DNA of 64,000 nt from the NCBI GenBank assembly GCA_020444425.1, contig JAHLLB010000001.1, positions 186,001 through 250,000 of the forward strand, read 5' to 3'. The notes under the pieces are model-generated. The model was not told the DNA's origin. It worked only from the letters and a program-made list of their open reading frames with translations, and ran no database searches. Positions 1 through 8,657 of this stretch are shown here, piece after piece. How positions within the stretch are numbered: the stretch's first letter is position 1; each line of letters opens with the position of its first letter. The translations under genes were made by a program, and so were the position numbers. The stretch is from a bacterium (GTDB taxonomy: Bacteria > Electryoneota > Electryoneia > Electryoneales > Electryoneaceae).

Positions 1-1382
1 ATCAGGTAGATGAACGAGCGGCTGCGCAGGTCTTTCACCAGCGCGATTAGCGGCTTGACCAGTACGATGAACAGTGCGAGCAGGCCGAGCATCGCGATCA
101 CCTGCAGCACCGGCACATACCCCGCCGGTTCGATGACCTCGTTCATCTCGCGGATCTTGCGTTCCGCCTCGGACTGCATCGTGGCGGCGGCTTCTTCCGG
201 GGTGACGGCCCCGCCGAGCACAGCCTGGTAGCTGGGCCGCATGGCGTCCCAGATCGCACGCAGTTCCGGCACCACCGGCATCGGCGTGCCAACCTCGATC
301 TGCAACAGACTCCCGCGCATGATCGGGTTATCGGTGATGACCGGATCGTCCCGCAGGCTCAGCCGTGACGGCATGATGCCTGTCCTCGCCGCCAGTTCAC
401 GTTGTTCCGGGGTGCTCATCAGGAAGCTGAGGAAGCGGTGTGTCGCGGCGAGTTTTTCTTCGGCAATGTTCACATTCAGCGAGAACCCGCGCGGGCTGAC
501 CAGCGGCGAGGGCCAGCGCTGCGTCTCCTCGATGTACGGGATTCGCGCGACACCGATGTCGATGCCATCTTCGATGTAGGTCGCCCAGGACCAGTCACCG
601 TTGATGATCATCGCCGCCTGGCCTTCCTTGAACAACGTGTGCGCGACTTCGTAGTCAGCGTTCTGCGGCGTGATCTTGTACTTGTCGCGAAGATCCTGGA
701 CAAACTGCAGCGCGCGGACATTGGCCTCGGTGTCCAGCGTGGGACGGTACTGATCGTCCATCAGCTGCCCGCCGAATCCGGTGAAGAACGGGATGAAGAA
801 GAACGGTTCGGTGAAATTCCAGACGAGACCGAAGCGGTCGGTTTTGGAATCGACGTCGAGGTCGAGTGTGTTCGCCTGCCCGATTTCAATCATTTCGGCG
901 ATGGTCTGCGGCGGTTCGGGAACGAATTCCTTGTTGTAGACCAGCGTCAGGTGGTTGCCGAAACGGTCGGCGACCTGGTACAGGTAGTCGTCGTACCATA
1001 CCAGCGCCTGCGAATCGAGCTCTGCCAGTTCGGGTTCGGAGAAGATGTCCTCGAGCGGACGGATGATCCCCATGGTCGCGAACGGTCCGACCTGATCGGA
1101 GGGACCGTGGATCAGTTCCGGCCCACGTCCGGCGAGGGCGCTGTTCTGGTAACCGCTTCGCAGTTCTTCCGTTTCACGGTACAACGCAGTGATCTTGATG
1201 TCCGGATTCTGCTCTTCGAAGCGAGCGACCTGCTCGTCGAGAACCACTCGCTCGGCGTAGTTGAGCTGATGCCAGAGAGTGACCTCGGTGCGATCGTCCG
1301 ACTCGGCACAGCCGGTGAACAGGCCGACGGCGAGGAACAAGATCAGCGATACCAGGATCCACGACATAAATGTCGTGGGCAT
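1..1382 (-). CDS. Extracellular solute-binding lipoprotein (maltose/CUT1 type) continuing into a C-terminal transmembrane segment; open at the window edge, so possible SBP-permease fusion
   Basis: Not in the ORF track because no stop codon lies in the window. Reverse-strand translation gives MPTTFMSWILVSLILFLAVGLFTGC(AESDD..) lipobox, ..TEVTLWHQLNYAERVVLDEQVARFEEQNPDIKITALY.., ..NGDWSWATYIEDGIDIGVARIPYIEE.., then ..GYVPVLQVIAMLGLLALFIVLVKPLIALVKDLRSRSFIYL at the edge. Confidence 0.8.
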   Translation of the reverse strand, partial: MPTTFMSWILVSLILFLAVGLFTGCAESDDRTEVTLWHQLNYAERVVLDEQVARFEEQNPDIKITALYRETEELRSGYQNSALAGRGPELIHGPSDQVGPFATMGIIRPLEDIFSEPELAELDSQALVWYDDYLYQVADRFGNHLTLVYNKEFVPEPPQTIAEMIEIGQANTLDLDVDSKTDRFGLVWNFTEPFFFIPFFTGFGGQLMDDQYRPTLDTEANVRALQFVQDLRDKYKITPQNADYEVAHTLFKEGQAAMIINGDWSWATYIEDGIDIGVARIPYIEETQRWPSPLVSPRGFSLNVNIAEEKLAATHRFLSFLMSTPEQRELAARTGIMPSRLSLRDDPVITDNPIMRGSLLQIEVGTPMPVVPELRAIWDAMRPSYQAVLGGAVTPEEAAATMQSEAERKIREMNEVIEPAGYVPVLQVIAMLGLLALFIVLVKPLIALVKDLRSRSFIYL

Positions 1383-1390
1383 AGTAGACA

Positions 1391-1730
1391 TGGGGACACT
1401 TACTCCGACAGACATGGGGACACTTACTCCGTTAAGTGTCCCCATGTCTGTCACGGACGTATCCACATCTTTCGGGGACACTTTGGGGACAAAGTGTCCC
1501 ATTTCCGATGACCGGTCGGATGCTGACGGTGACATCTTCACGTCTTTCGGGGACACTTCAGGGACAAAGTGTCCCATTTCCGATGACCGGTCGGATGCTG
1601 ACGGCGACATCCCCATGTCCGTCGGGGACACTTTGGGGACAAAGTGTCCCCTTTCCGATGACCGGTCGGATGCTGACGGTGACATCTTCACGTCTTTCGG
1701 GGACACTTCAGGGACAAAGTGTCCCCGGTT
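1391..1730. repeat. 75-bp tandem repeat, 4 copies, each with a GGGGACACTT..AAGTGTCCC hairpin and a GACCGGTC palindrome; preceded by a short hairpin of the same family
   Basis: Hairpins begin at 1474, 1549, 1624 and 1699 (exact 75-bp period); GGGGACACTTACTCCGTTAAGTGTCCCC just upstream. Confidence 0.9.
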
Positions 1731-1738
1731 TTCACCCC

Positions 1739-4015
1739 TCATTCGTCACCCCCGACCTGCATCGCCCCTCCCCCCTGTTCGCCGGGCTGGGCGGACTCCG
1801 GGTTGATCAGCACCGGAATCGGCGTGGTGCTGACCGGATAGCCGAGTGCCTGGATGTGGCTGCGGACAACTCCGAGGTGCGCACGGTAGAGTTCATCCCA
1901 CATCGCATCGCCGGAGCCAGTGTTCTGATCGGAACCGTACCACCAGAACCAGTCGGAACCCTCGGCGGCGTACATCGCCCGTTTCGCACGTTTCAGCTGG
2001 TCATGGTATTGCGTCATGCGTCCCTGCCGTCCCGGCGGCGGGGTGTCGATGGCAAACTGCAGCTCGTTGCGGACCTTCGCCAACCACGCCCAGCCGCGAT
2101 TTTCCTCGTCCTCGCCGACCCACGTCGCGTAGCTCGCGCTGATCCATGATCCCGGCCACAGTTCGTCGACGGTGGGCAGAGTGTCCAGCGGATGCGGACG
2201 GATGCCGCGTTCCGGATTGCCATGCAGGTATTCGTGCGGCGTGGTGGTCATCAACCGGCCCTGGTTCTGCAGCTCGCCCAGTTTCTTGTAGACGGTGTGC
2301 AGGAACTGGATTGCGTCCGGATCGTGCTCGTACCACTCCCACGCGTTTTCGCCATCCAACAGCACGGTGACCAGCGTCGTGTCGCCCACGTTTGCCGGGG
2401 CACGGCTCATGATCTGCCGCATCAGGTCTTCCGCCGCCTGTTCCGGTTCCCAACGCTGGTAGCGGAAGCCGATCAGGTCGCTGAGGTGCGTGTCACGGAA
2501 GAACATCGCGACCTCTCCACCCTTAGGACCGGTGACACGGTACGGCGTCGTCGCTTTCATCCCGGCGGGTGACGATTTCTGCAGGACGCCGTCACCGGTC
2601 GCAATCCACTCAATGCCGGCGTCGGCGAAGTAATCGACCACCTGCGCCGAGACGGACCCTTCCGCCGGCCACATGCCGCCCGGCTTGTGGCCAAACTGAT
2701 CGTCGTAGTAGCGCACGGCCTCGTTGACATGCCAGCGCGCATCCTGCTCATGCGCAAACTGAATGGAGTCGGGTGCAGCATCGGTGCCGGATTTGCCCGC
2801 GTGCAGGTTCGCGATCAGCGGCAGGATCGGGTGGAAATACGGCGTGGTGATGAATTCGATCTGACGCCGGTAGCTGCCGCGCAAATCCATGTGATTGTTC
2901 AATGGATCCAGCGCCGCCGCGATCCGGTAAAAGGTCGCGACGATGCGGTTTGCATCATCCTCGGTCAACGGATGCGACAGCGTCCACGGCGGACCGGCCG
3001 TCCGTTTCACGAGATCGTGCAGGGTCAGGTTGAGAGTGGAGCCGTCCTTGTCCACGACGAGATTGAAATCTTTCTCGTAGAATTCTGGGTCGAAATTCGC
3101 GAGGTAGAAGAAGCATTTCAGGTTGCGTTTGTCCTGCTCCGTGTAGGTCGCCGGGTCCTTGTCACGCAGGGCGAGGTATTCCGGCCAACGTTCCATGATC
3201 ACCCGGCTGATGCTGAAGCAATTCCACTCGCCCTCGGTCAGCAGGGCGTTTTCTTCAGGACCGAACTTGCCGGTCGGGGTCAGCATCAGGTCGATCCACG
3301 GATCGGTCTTGCCGCGGTATTTGCGCAGGAAGCCGTCGGCGTCGATTCGTTGCGTGGACGGGTCATAGAATTCGCCCAGCCGGTCAACGTACAGCTGGAT
3401 CTGTTCGAGCAGGACGGGTGTAAAGTTGAAGGTGACGTGAATATCCGGATGCGACCGCAGCATCGCGGTCATGTCGTAGTAGTCCTTGGTCGTGTGCGTG
3501 CGCACCCAGGGCGCCACGAGCTGGCCTTTGGACGCATCCATGTAGTACGGCTGGTGCTGATGCCAGAGGATATTGAGATAGACGAAGCCTTCACCGCCGG
3601 GCGCGTCGATCATTGCGTCCCCGCCTCCGCCTTCCGGGGCGCGGAGTTCGACCTCACCGACCGGATTCATGAACAGGACGGAGTTCTTCTCGCCGTAATT
3701 GTTGATCGTGGTCGCTGGGTTGGACGGATCTGGAATCCAGTCGCCGTCCACAACGAACTTGTACTCGTGGAACCCAACGGATAATGATGTTGCTGCGTGC
3801 CAGACGCCAGCTTCATCCTGTTCCATCGGGATTGCACGCGGTTCCCAACCGGCAAAATCGCCGGAGAGGAACACTTCGCCGGCGTTCTGATGGTAGAAGC
3901 TGAAATGAACCTCACCGTTCTCGGCATAAGGTGGCTGTCCGGGGTCGGAACACCCGGTGATCACCACCAGCACGAACAGGAACGGGACGAACAGTCGCAT
4001 GGATTTGACCATCAT
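1739..4015 (-). CDS. Glycoside hydrolase family 57 lipoprotein with N-terminal CBM48/AMPK-type module
   Basis: MMVKSMRLFVPFLFVLVVITGC lipobox; EVFLSGDFAGWEPRAIPM..HEYKFVVDGDWIPDPSNP (CBM48-like); YLNILWHQHQPYY and GGMWPAEGSVS typical of GH57. Start set at the ATGATG at 4015, not the ORF-track start. Confidence 0.85.
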   Translation of the reverse strand: MMVKSMRLFVPFLFVLVVITGCSDPGQPPYAENGEVHFSFYHQNAGEVFLSGDFAGWEPRAIPMEQDEAGVWHAATSLSVGFHEYKFVVDGDWIPDPSNPATTINNYGEKNSVLFMNPVGEVELRAPEGGGGDAMIDAPGGEGFVYLNILWHQHQPYYMDASKGQLVAPWVRTHTTKDYYDMTAMLRSHPDIHVTFNFTPVLLEQIQLYVDRLGEFYDPSTQRIDADGFLRKYRGKTDPWIDLMLTPTGKFGPEENALLTEGEWNCFSISRVIMERWPEYLALRDKDPATYTEQDKRNLKCFFYLANFDPEFYEKDFNLVVDKDGSTLNLTLHDLVKRTAGPPWTLSHPLTEDDANRIVATFYRIAAALDPLNNHMDLRGSYRRQIEFITTPYFHPILPLIANLHAGKSGTDAAPDSIQFAHEQDARWHVNEAVRYYDDQFGHKPGGMWPAEGSVSAQVVDYFADAGIEWIATGDGVLQKSSPAGMKATTPYRVTGPKGGEVAMFFRDTHLSDLIGFRYQRWEPEQAAEDLMRQIMSRAPANVGDTTLVTVLLDGENAWEWYEHDPDAIQFLHTVYKKLGELQNQGRLMTTTPHEYLHGNPERGIRPHPLDTLPTVDELWPGSWISASYATWVGEDEENRGWAWLAKVRNELQFAIDTPPPGRQGRMTQYHDQLKRAKRAMYAAEGSDWFWWYGSDQNTGSGDAMWDELYRAHLGVVRSHIQALGYPVSTTPIPVLINPESAQPGEQGGGAMQVGGDE

Positions 4016-5295
4016 TCCTTCACTCCGGATGTGGAGAAAAATGTCTGCAGGATGTTGTCCGTGTGCGCCCGCCACGCACCCCAGGAATGGCCCTCGTGCC
4101 ACACCTGCCACGTCACCGAATTGCCCTTGCCTTCGAGGACATCCTTGAGCGCGGTACTTGACTGGTAGATGGATGCTTCGTAGGTGCCAGCGTCAAGGTA
4201 ATACACCACATCGGTCGGATCGTCCGCCGCGATGTCGTTGATCAACTCGTTGTTGTTGACGTACACCGCCGAAGAATGGCCGCCGGCATAACCGAAAACG
4301 TCCGGATGGTTGTGCGCGAAGTACACCGACGTCAGTCCGCCAAGCGAACACCCCATCACCGCGCGAGCTGCCGGTTGCGGGTCGGTCGGGTAGTTGGAGT
4401 CGATGTACGGCACCAGCTCGTTGACAAACATCCACTTGAACGGTTCGTTGAGCCAATACTCGGTCATCCGGTTGATCGGGTTGACGAATACCGCGATGAC
4501 CGGTTCGATCAATTCCGCGTCGATCAGGTTATCGAGAGTGTTCTTCATGCTGGCGAGGCTGACATATTCGCCACCGTCATGCACATAGATCGCCGGGTAT
4601 GCGCCCTCGGGATCGTACCCCGCCGGGAGATAGACCTTGACGCCTCGTGAGTTGTTCAACGAATCACTGGTGAACTGGAAGGATTCGAGTGTGCCGTGTG
4701 GAATATCCGGATTGTACTCAATCTCCCAGGGGTCAACGTAGTCCGGCATCGCGAGTTCGGAATTCGGGCCATATCCGCCGGTAACCTGGCGTGGATTGCG
4801 CGGATCAAGGATCCAGTTATCGCCCGGAGTGACGAACTTGTAATCGAGGCGCGCGTCCAGTTCGTAGGTCTTTTCCCGGTAGAACAGGTCCGTTCCAGGA
4901 ATGCGTGACATGGGATCCGCGGATGGTGTCCAGTTGTTATGATCGCCGGGCACCTGCACGGAACTGTAGCCGGCGGTAAACAGGTAGACGCACTGGTTTT
5001 CAACGGTTAACGGGAAGCCGTAATCCTCGGAATCTTCGAGCAGGGTGATGAATGAATCCGCCATCGCTTGCCGCTCTGCTTGTTCTGCGGCGAGAATATC
5101 CGCGAGGAACTGATCCCAGTCCGGTGCTTCGTCCAGTTCGGACGTGGTTTCGCTCCGGCCATATCCGATGCGGGATTGATCCGTTTTTGCATCGGAATCC
5201 GATTTCGTGATCGTCGCTTGATCGTTGCATCCAGCGATCAGGATCACGAGCACCAGCAAAATCAAGTGTGCTATGTTGTAACGGGCTTTCCACAT
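4012..5295 (-). CDS. Esterase-family (Fes/CE1-like alpha/beta hydrolase) lipoprotein with N-terminal CBM48-like module
   Basis: LILLVLVILIAGC lipobox; VQVPGDHNNWTPSADPM..YKFVTPGDNWILDPRNP; GVKVYLPAGYDPEGAYPAIYVHDGGEY; nucleophile elbow GCSLGG; C-terminal GHSWGAWR. Confidence 0.8.
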   Translation of the reverse strand: MWKARYNIAHLILLVLVILIAGCNDQATITKSDSDAKTDQSRIGYGRSETTSELDEAPDWDQFLADILAAEQAERQAMADSFITLLEDSEDYGFPLTVENQCVYLFTAGYSSVQVPGDHNNWTPSADPMSRIPGTDLFYREKTYELDARLDYKFVTPGDNWILDPRNPRQVTGGYGPNSELAMPDYVDPWEIEYNPDIPHGTLESFQFTSDSLNNSRGVKVYLPAGYDPEGAYPAIYVHDGGEYVSLASMKNTLDNLIDAELIEPVIAVFVNPINRMTEYWLNEPFKWMFVNELVPYIDSNYPTDPQPAARAVMGCSLGGLTSVYFAHNHPDVFGYAGGHSSAVYVNNNELINDIAADDPTDVVYYLDAGTYEASIYQSSTALKDVLEGKGNSVTWQVWHEGHSWGAWRAHTDNILQTFFSTSGVKE

Positions 5296-5301
5296 CGTGT
5301 G

Positions 5302-8300
5302 CTACTCCACAAATAAAACGTCGTACACGTTCGGATCGGACTCATCCGCACCCGATCCGGCCCAACGTCCGCCCTCCGGTGTGACTGCGCGGAACTCACC
5401 GATTCCACCGCCGCCGTGATCGTCCTGTGCGCCAACCAGCACAGCAATCTTCCAGTGTTCGGGATGGGTACCGAGATAATCCAGCGGGATGGCAAAGCTG
5501 ACCGTTTTCGCTTTCGTGTCGCCGAGACGATACGCCGGATCGTTGGGGATGTGCGCGGCGATGATCTCGCCGTCGGCATCCTCGATTTCGATCCCACCGC
5601 CGACGTGAATGAACCGGTCTGCCGCGTAATCGCCGGGCAATACGTAATTGCTGTTGCGCCGCACATCCGTGCGTAACGGTCCACCGAGGTTGCCGCTGCG
5701 GATGGCGATGGTCGCGAAGGTCAGTTGGAAGCCATACTCCGGCCGCCAGCCCGGATCGCTGAGATCACGGAAGGTGAGGCTGAAGTACGCCAGGTCATGG
5801 TCGGCGCGCACGGTAACGTGCGTCAAATCGAGAATTCCGGGCAGGAACGCCGGGTTGGTCGGGTAACCGTAGGTTTTGCCCTCAACCACGCCGGTGTCGT
5901 CATGTTCTGGATCTGCGGCGTCCACGATCACCGGCGCTTTCTCGCTCCACGCTTTGATCGTCTCGTTCGGAATCAACGGATAATCGGGCGGCTGCAGTGA
6001 CGTGATGCCTTCCACGGTGCGCGGTTGCAGCAACGGTTCGTCATCCTCGGCGGAAATCAACAGCGGAATCGGGACCGACTGGAACGCCGGCAGCATCGGC
6101 CCGGCATTGATCCGCAGTTCGGTGCCATCATTCTTGCGATCAAGCACCAGCGTCCATCGCGGCACGTCCCTGGACAGTTCGCCGTTGGGATCGCTGATGG
6201 TGTCCATCGTGTCGAGAATCGAGCGGAACGGCTTGATCCGGATCGGCTCGGCCAACGAATCCGGTGTCAGCGCGGTAAACGTGAAACGGATGGTCTGGTC
6301 GTCGAAGCTGCTGGCAAGCCGAACCGGTTGACCGTTCATCCAGACAATCGCGTCCACCTCGCCCAGTTCACGCGGGTAGCGTGGATCGAACTCCCATGCG
6401 CCCGGATCGTCGTAGACCGGCTTCACGCCGAGATAGTCCTGGTACAGAGCGCGCAGAAACTCGGCTAGTGACCACGCTTGCGAGACCGTGCCGCTTGTGT
6501 TTGGTTCTGCCGATCCGTGACGCGGGAGTGCGTCGAGATTCTCGCTCAAGGTGCCGACACAGCCCCGGTCGAGGATCTGATGCACCTCGTCCCTCGCCAC
6601 CGCGACACCGTGCCGGGATGCCGACTTGTACGGGCCGCTGAGCCACGTCCAGACAATCCCCATGTGGTACGCGGCATCCTTCGGATAGTGGATCGTCTCG
6701 TGGTACGGGTGGAAGTCCTCATCCGTCTGCGCAAGGCTGGCAACACCCCAACGGTAGACGAGGCTGTCGCGCATGGTGTTCACGATGGCTGCGCGCTCGT
6801 CAACTGTCACGAGCGAATTCTCGCTGGACAGCGGAACCGTCACCGCCCACGCCTGGTTCGGACGGATCTTGAGGTCGGGGGTACCGTCCTCATTAAGGTG
6901 ATCGACCAACCCGAGACCGTCCTCACGGATGAAGTGCTTCCGGAAGCTGGCAATCAGCTGATCGCGTTGCGGCTGGTAGTTGACTTTGTGACCGGCGTAC
7001 GACAGCATCCATTCAGCGGCCTGTAGCTGCGCCAGCCACAACGCCTGGATCTCCACGGCACGATTGCCACGCGGTGACCATGCGCCGTCAACACCTTTCG
7101 CATCCATCCACGTGTCGGCGTCACCATGGGTGAGCAAGCCCTGTTCGTCGACACGGTGCGTCATCGCGCCCTGCACCGATTTCTCGATCACTCCACCCGG
7201 CTGGCCGAGCTCGGTCCACAGCGTGCGATCTCCGGAATAGAGGCCATACTCGTACAGTTCGCGAACGAACCACGGCGTGCCGTCCGCCGTGTTGTAGATG
7301 ATATCCTCGCCGCGCGCACGATTCGGCACCTTGCCGTAGTCGGCGGACGACATGTCGGTGTTCTGCCACTGCGCGAACCGGCGGAAGATCTGTTCGGCGG
7401 CGTCGAACTTGCCCAGCACCAGCGCCGCACCGGGCAGGCTGATGAAGGTGTCACGCGCCCAGCCTTCGTTGAACCACGGCAATCCCGCCCAGATCAGGCT
7501 GTTGTCCTCGGCGAACAGGCCGGCCATGCTGAGTTTCGCCCAGTTGACGGCCCGGTTGATGCGCTCGTCGTCGCAATGGAAATATGAACGGTTCAGCTCG
7601 TCGAGTAGCCAGTTGCGGCGATCCTGTTGTTGAGAATACTCACTCCGGCGGATCTCAACCCAACGGTCGCCGGCGAGTTCGGCAGATTCGCCCCAGGTGA
7701 AGGTGAGGTCGAAACCGGGCTCGTTGAACATCGCGCCATGAATCGCTTTTCCGATGTGCGTGGCGAACGGGCCTTTCGCGTCGCGATTGACGGTCCTCAT
7801 CTCCGGCGCATCGAACCAGCGTTTGCTGCCGGCGGCCATGAACACGCTGTCCGTACCTGCGATGCCGAGGTAGTATTGTATCCCACGCGTCTTGTTCTGG
7901 TGGGCTTTCTCGATGGTCAGTGACGACGGAAAAACGAAGAACAATCCGACCTGCGTGTCTTCGGATTCCCCTTCCCCGCTCCCCGGCACGAACGGTTCGC
8001 CATTCATGGAACAGTTGAAGCGGAGGTCATCCCGGTCCACGCCGACCGGCGAAACGCGCAGGGTTATCCCATTCCGCCAGCGGAAGATGACCTCGTGTGG
8101 TTTGACCCGAACCTGCGCCTTCGCCCGGTCTTTCGGGACACCGTCAATCACCAGGATCCAGTCGTCGAGCAGCTTGTGGTCGCCCACATGCAGGCCCATC
8201 CAGCCGTCGCTGGCGACCGTGGCCGTGGTGCCGTAATAGAATGACGTTCCGGTTCCGCTGAACAAGTAGGGCCGATCGCTGCCCGCTGCGAGATCAACCG

Positions 8301-8430
8301 CGAGGGAATCGAGATAGGACTCGGTGTAACGGGGCGCGTCGTCTGGCAACATGGTGGCGCCCTCCGCGGCGATGGTGAGCACGAGAACTGTCAGGATCGG
8401 GATGATGATCGCTCGTGAACGATGGCGCAT
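5302..8430 (-). CDS. Amylo-alpha-1,6-glucosidase / glycogen-debranching-type enzyme with glucodextranase-C-like C-terminal module
   Basis: LPWFNEGWARDTFISLPGAALVLGKFDAAEQIFRRFAQWQ..GTPWFVRELYEY..DADTWMDAKG typical of GDE; C-terminus ..VTVRADHDLAYFSLTFRDLSDPGW.. resembles the glucodextranase C-terminal module. Confidence 0.85.
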   Translation of the reverse strand: MRHRSRAIIIPILTVLVLTIAAEGATMLPDDAPRYTESYLDSLAVDLAAGSDRPYLFSGTGTSFYYGTTATVASDGWMGLHVGDHKLLDDWILVIDGVPKDRAKAQVRVKPHEVIFRWRNGITLRVSPVGVDRDDLRFNCSMNGEPFVPGSGEGESEDTQVGLFFVFPSSLTIEKAHQNKTRGIQYYLGIAGTDSVFMAAGSKRWFDAPEMRTVNRDAKGPFATHIGKAIHGAMFNEPGFDLTFTWGESAELAGDRWVEIRRSEYSQQQDRRNWLLDELNRSYFHCDDERINRAVNWAKLSMAGLFAEDNSLIWAGLPWFNEGWARDTFISLPGAALVLGKFDAAEQIFRRFAQWQNTDMSSADYGKVPNRARGEDIIYNTADGTPWFVRELYEYGLYSGDRTLWTELGQPGGVIEKSVQGAMTHRVDEQGLLTHGDADTWMDAKGVDGAWSPRGNRAVEIQALWLAQLQAAEWMLSYAGHKVNYQPQRDQLIASFRKHFIREDGLGLVDHLNEDGTPDLKIRPNQAWAVTVPLSSENSLVTVDERAAIVNTMRDSLVYRWGVASLAQTDEDFHPYHETIHYPKDAAYHMGIVWTWLSGPYKSASRHGVAVARDEVHQILDRGCVGTLSENLDALPRHGSAEPNTSGTVSQAWSLAEFLRALYQDYLGVKPVYDDPGAWEFDPRYPRELGEVDAIVWMNGQPVRLASSFDDQTIRFTFTALTPDSLAEPIRIKPFRSILDTMDTISDPNGELSRDVPRWTLVLDRKNDGTELRINAGPMLPAFQSVPIPLLISAEDDEPLLQPRTVEGITSLQPPDYPLIPNETIKAWSEKAPVIVDAADPEHDDTGVVEGKTYGYPTNPAFLPGILDLTHVTVRADHDLAYFSLTFRDLSDPGWRPEYGFQLTFATIAIRSGNLGGPLRTDVRRNSNYVLPGDYAADRFIHVGGGIEIEDADGEIIAAHIPNDPAYRLGDTKAKTVSFAIPLDYLGTHPEHWKIAVLVGAQDDHGGGGIGEFRAVTPEGGRWAGSGADESDPNVYDVLFVE

Positions 8431-8472
8431 GGCGTTCCTTTGGGTCGGAGCGTGTCAAGTTGTGGTCCGGTC

Positions 8473-8550
8473 GGGACACTTTCTCCCGAAAGTGTCCCCA
8501 TGAATCAATCAGGCATTGCGCCGGGGACACTTAACGGAGTAAGTGTCCCC
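8473..8550. repeat. Two GGGACAC-family hairpins (REP-like)
   Basis: GGGACACTTTCTCCCGAAAGTGTCCC (8473-8499) and GGGGACACTTAACGGAGTAAGTGTCCCC (8523-8550). Confidence 0.85.
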
Positions 8551-8560
8551 GTATAGGTTT

Positions 8561-8657
8561 TTTCTGTTACTATCTGTTACTATCTGTTACTATCTGTTAC
8601 TATCTGTTACTATCTGTTACTATCTGTTACTATCTCTTGCATCTGTTGCGTCTCTTA
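8561..8657. repeat. 10-bp minisatellite (TATCTGTTAC)n, ~7 good copies plus degenerate copies reaching the stop codon of the 1314-aa amylase
   Basis: Direct reading of 8561-8630, then TATCTCTTGC ATCTGTTGCG TCTCTTAC. Confidence 0.95.

Noticed and set aside
402-1511. 369-aa plus-strand ORF
   Set aside because: Antisense to the solute-binding-protein frame, which has a lipobox and family motifs; the plus frame shows no recognisable domain.
1279-1806. ORF encoding a 25-aa repeat (SFGDTSGTKCPISDDRSDADGDIFT)
   Set aside because: Arises because the 75-bp repeat is a multiple of three; another frame is also open and the unit is a hairpin array, so a DNA/RNA repeat is the simpler reading.
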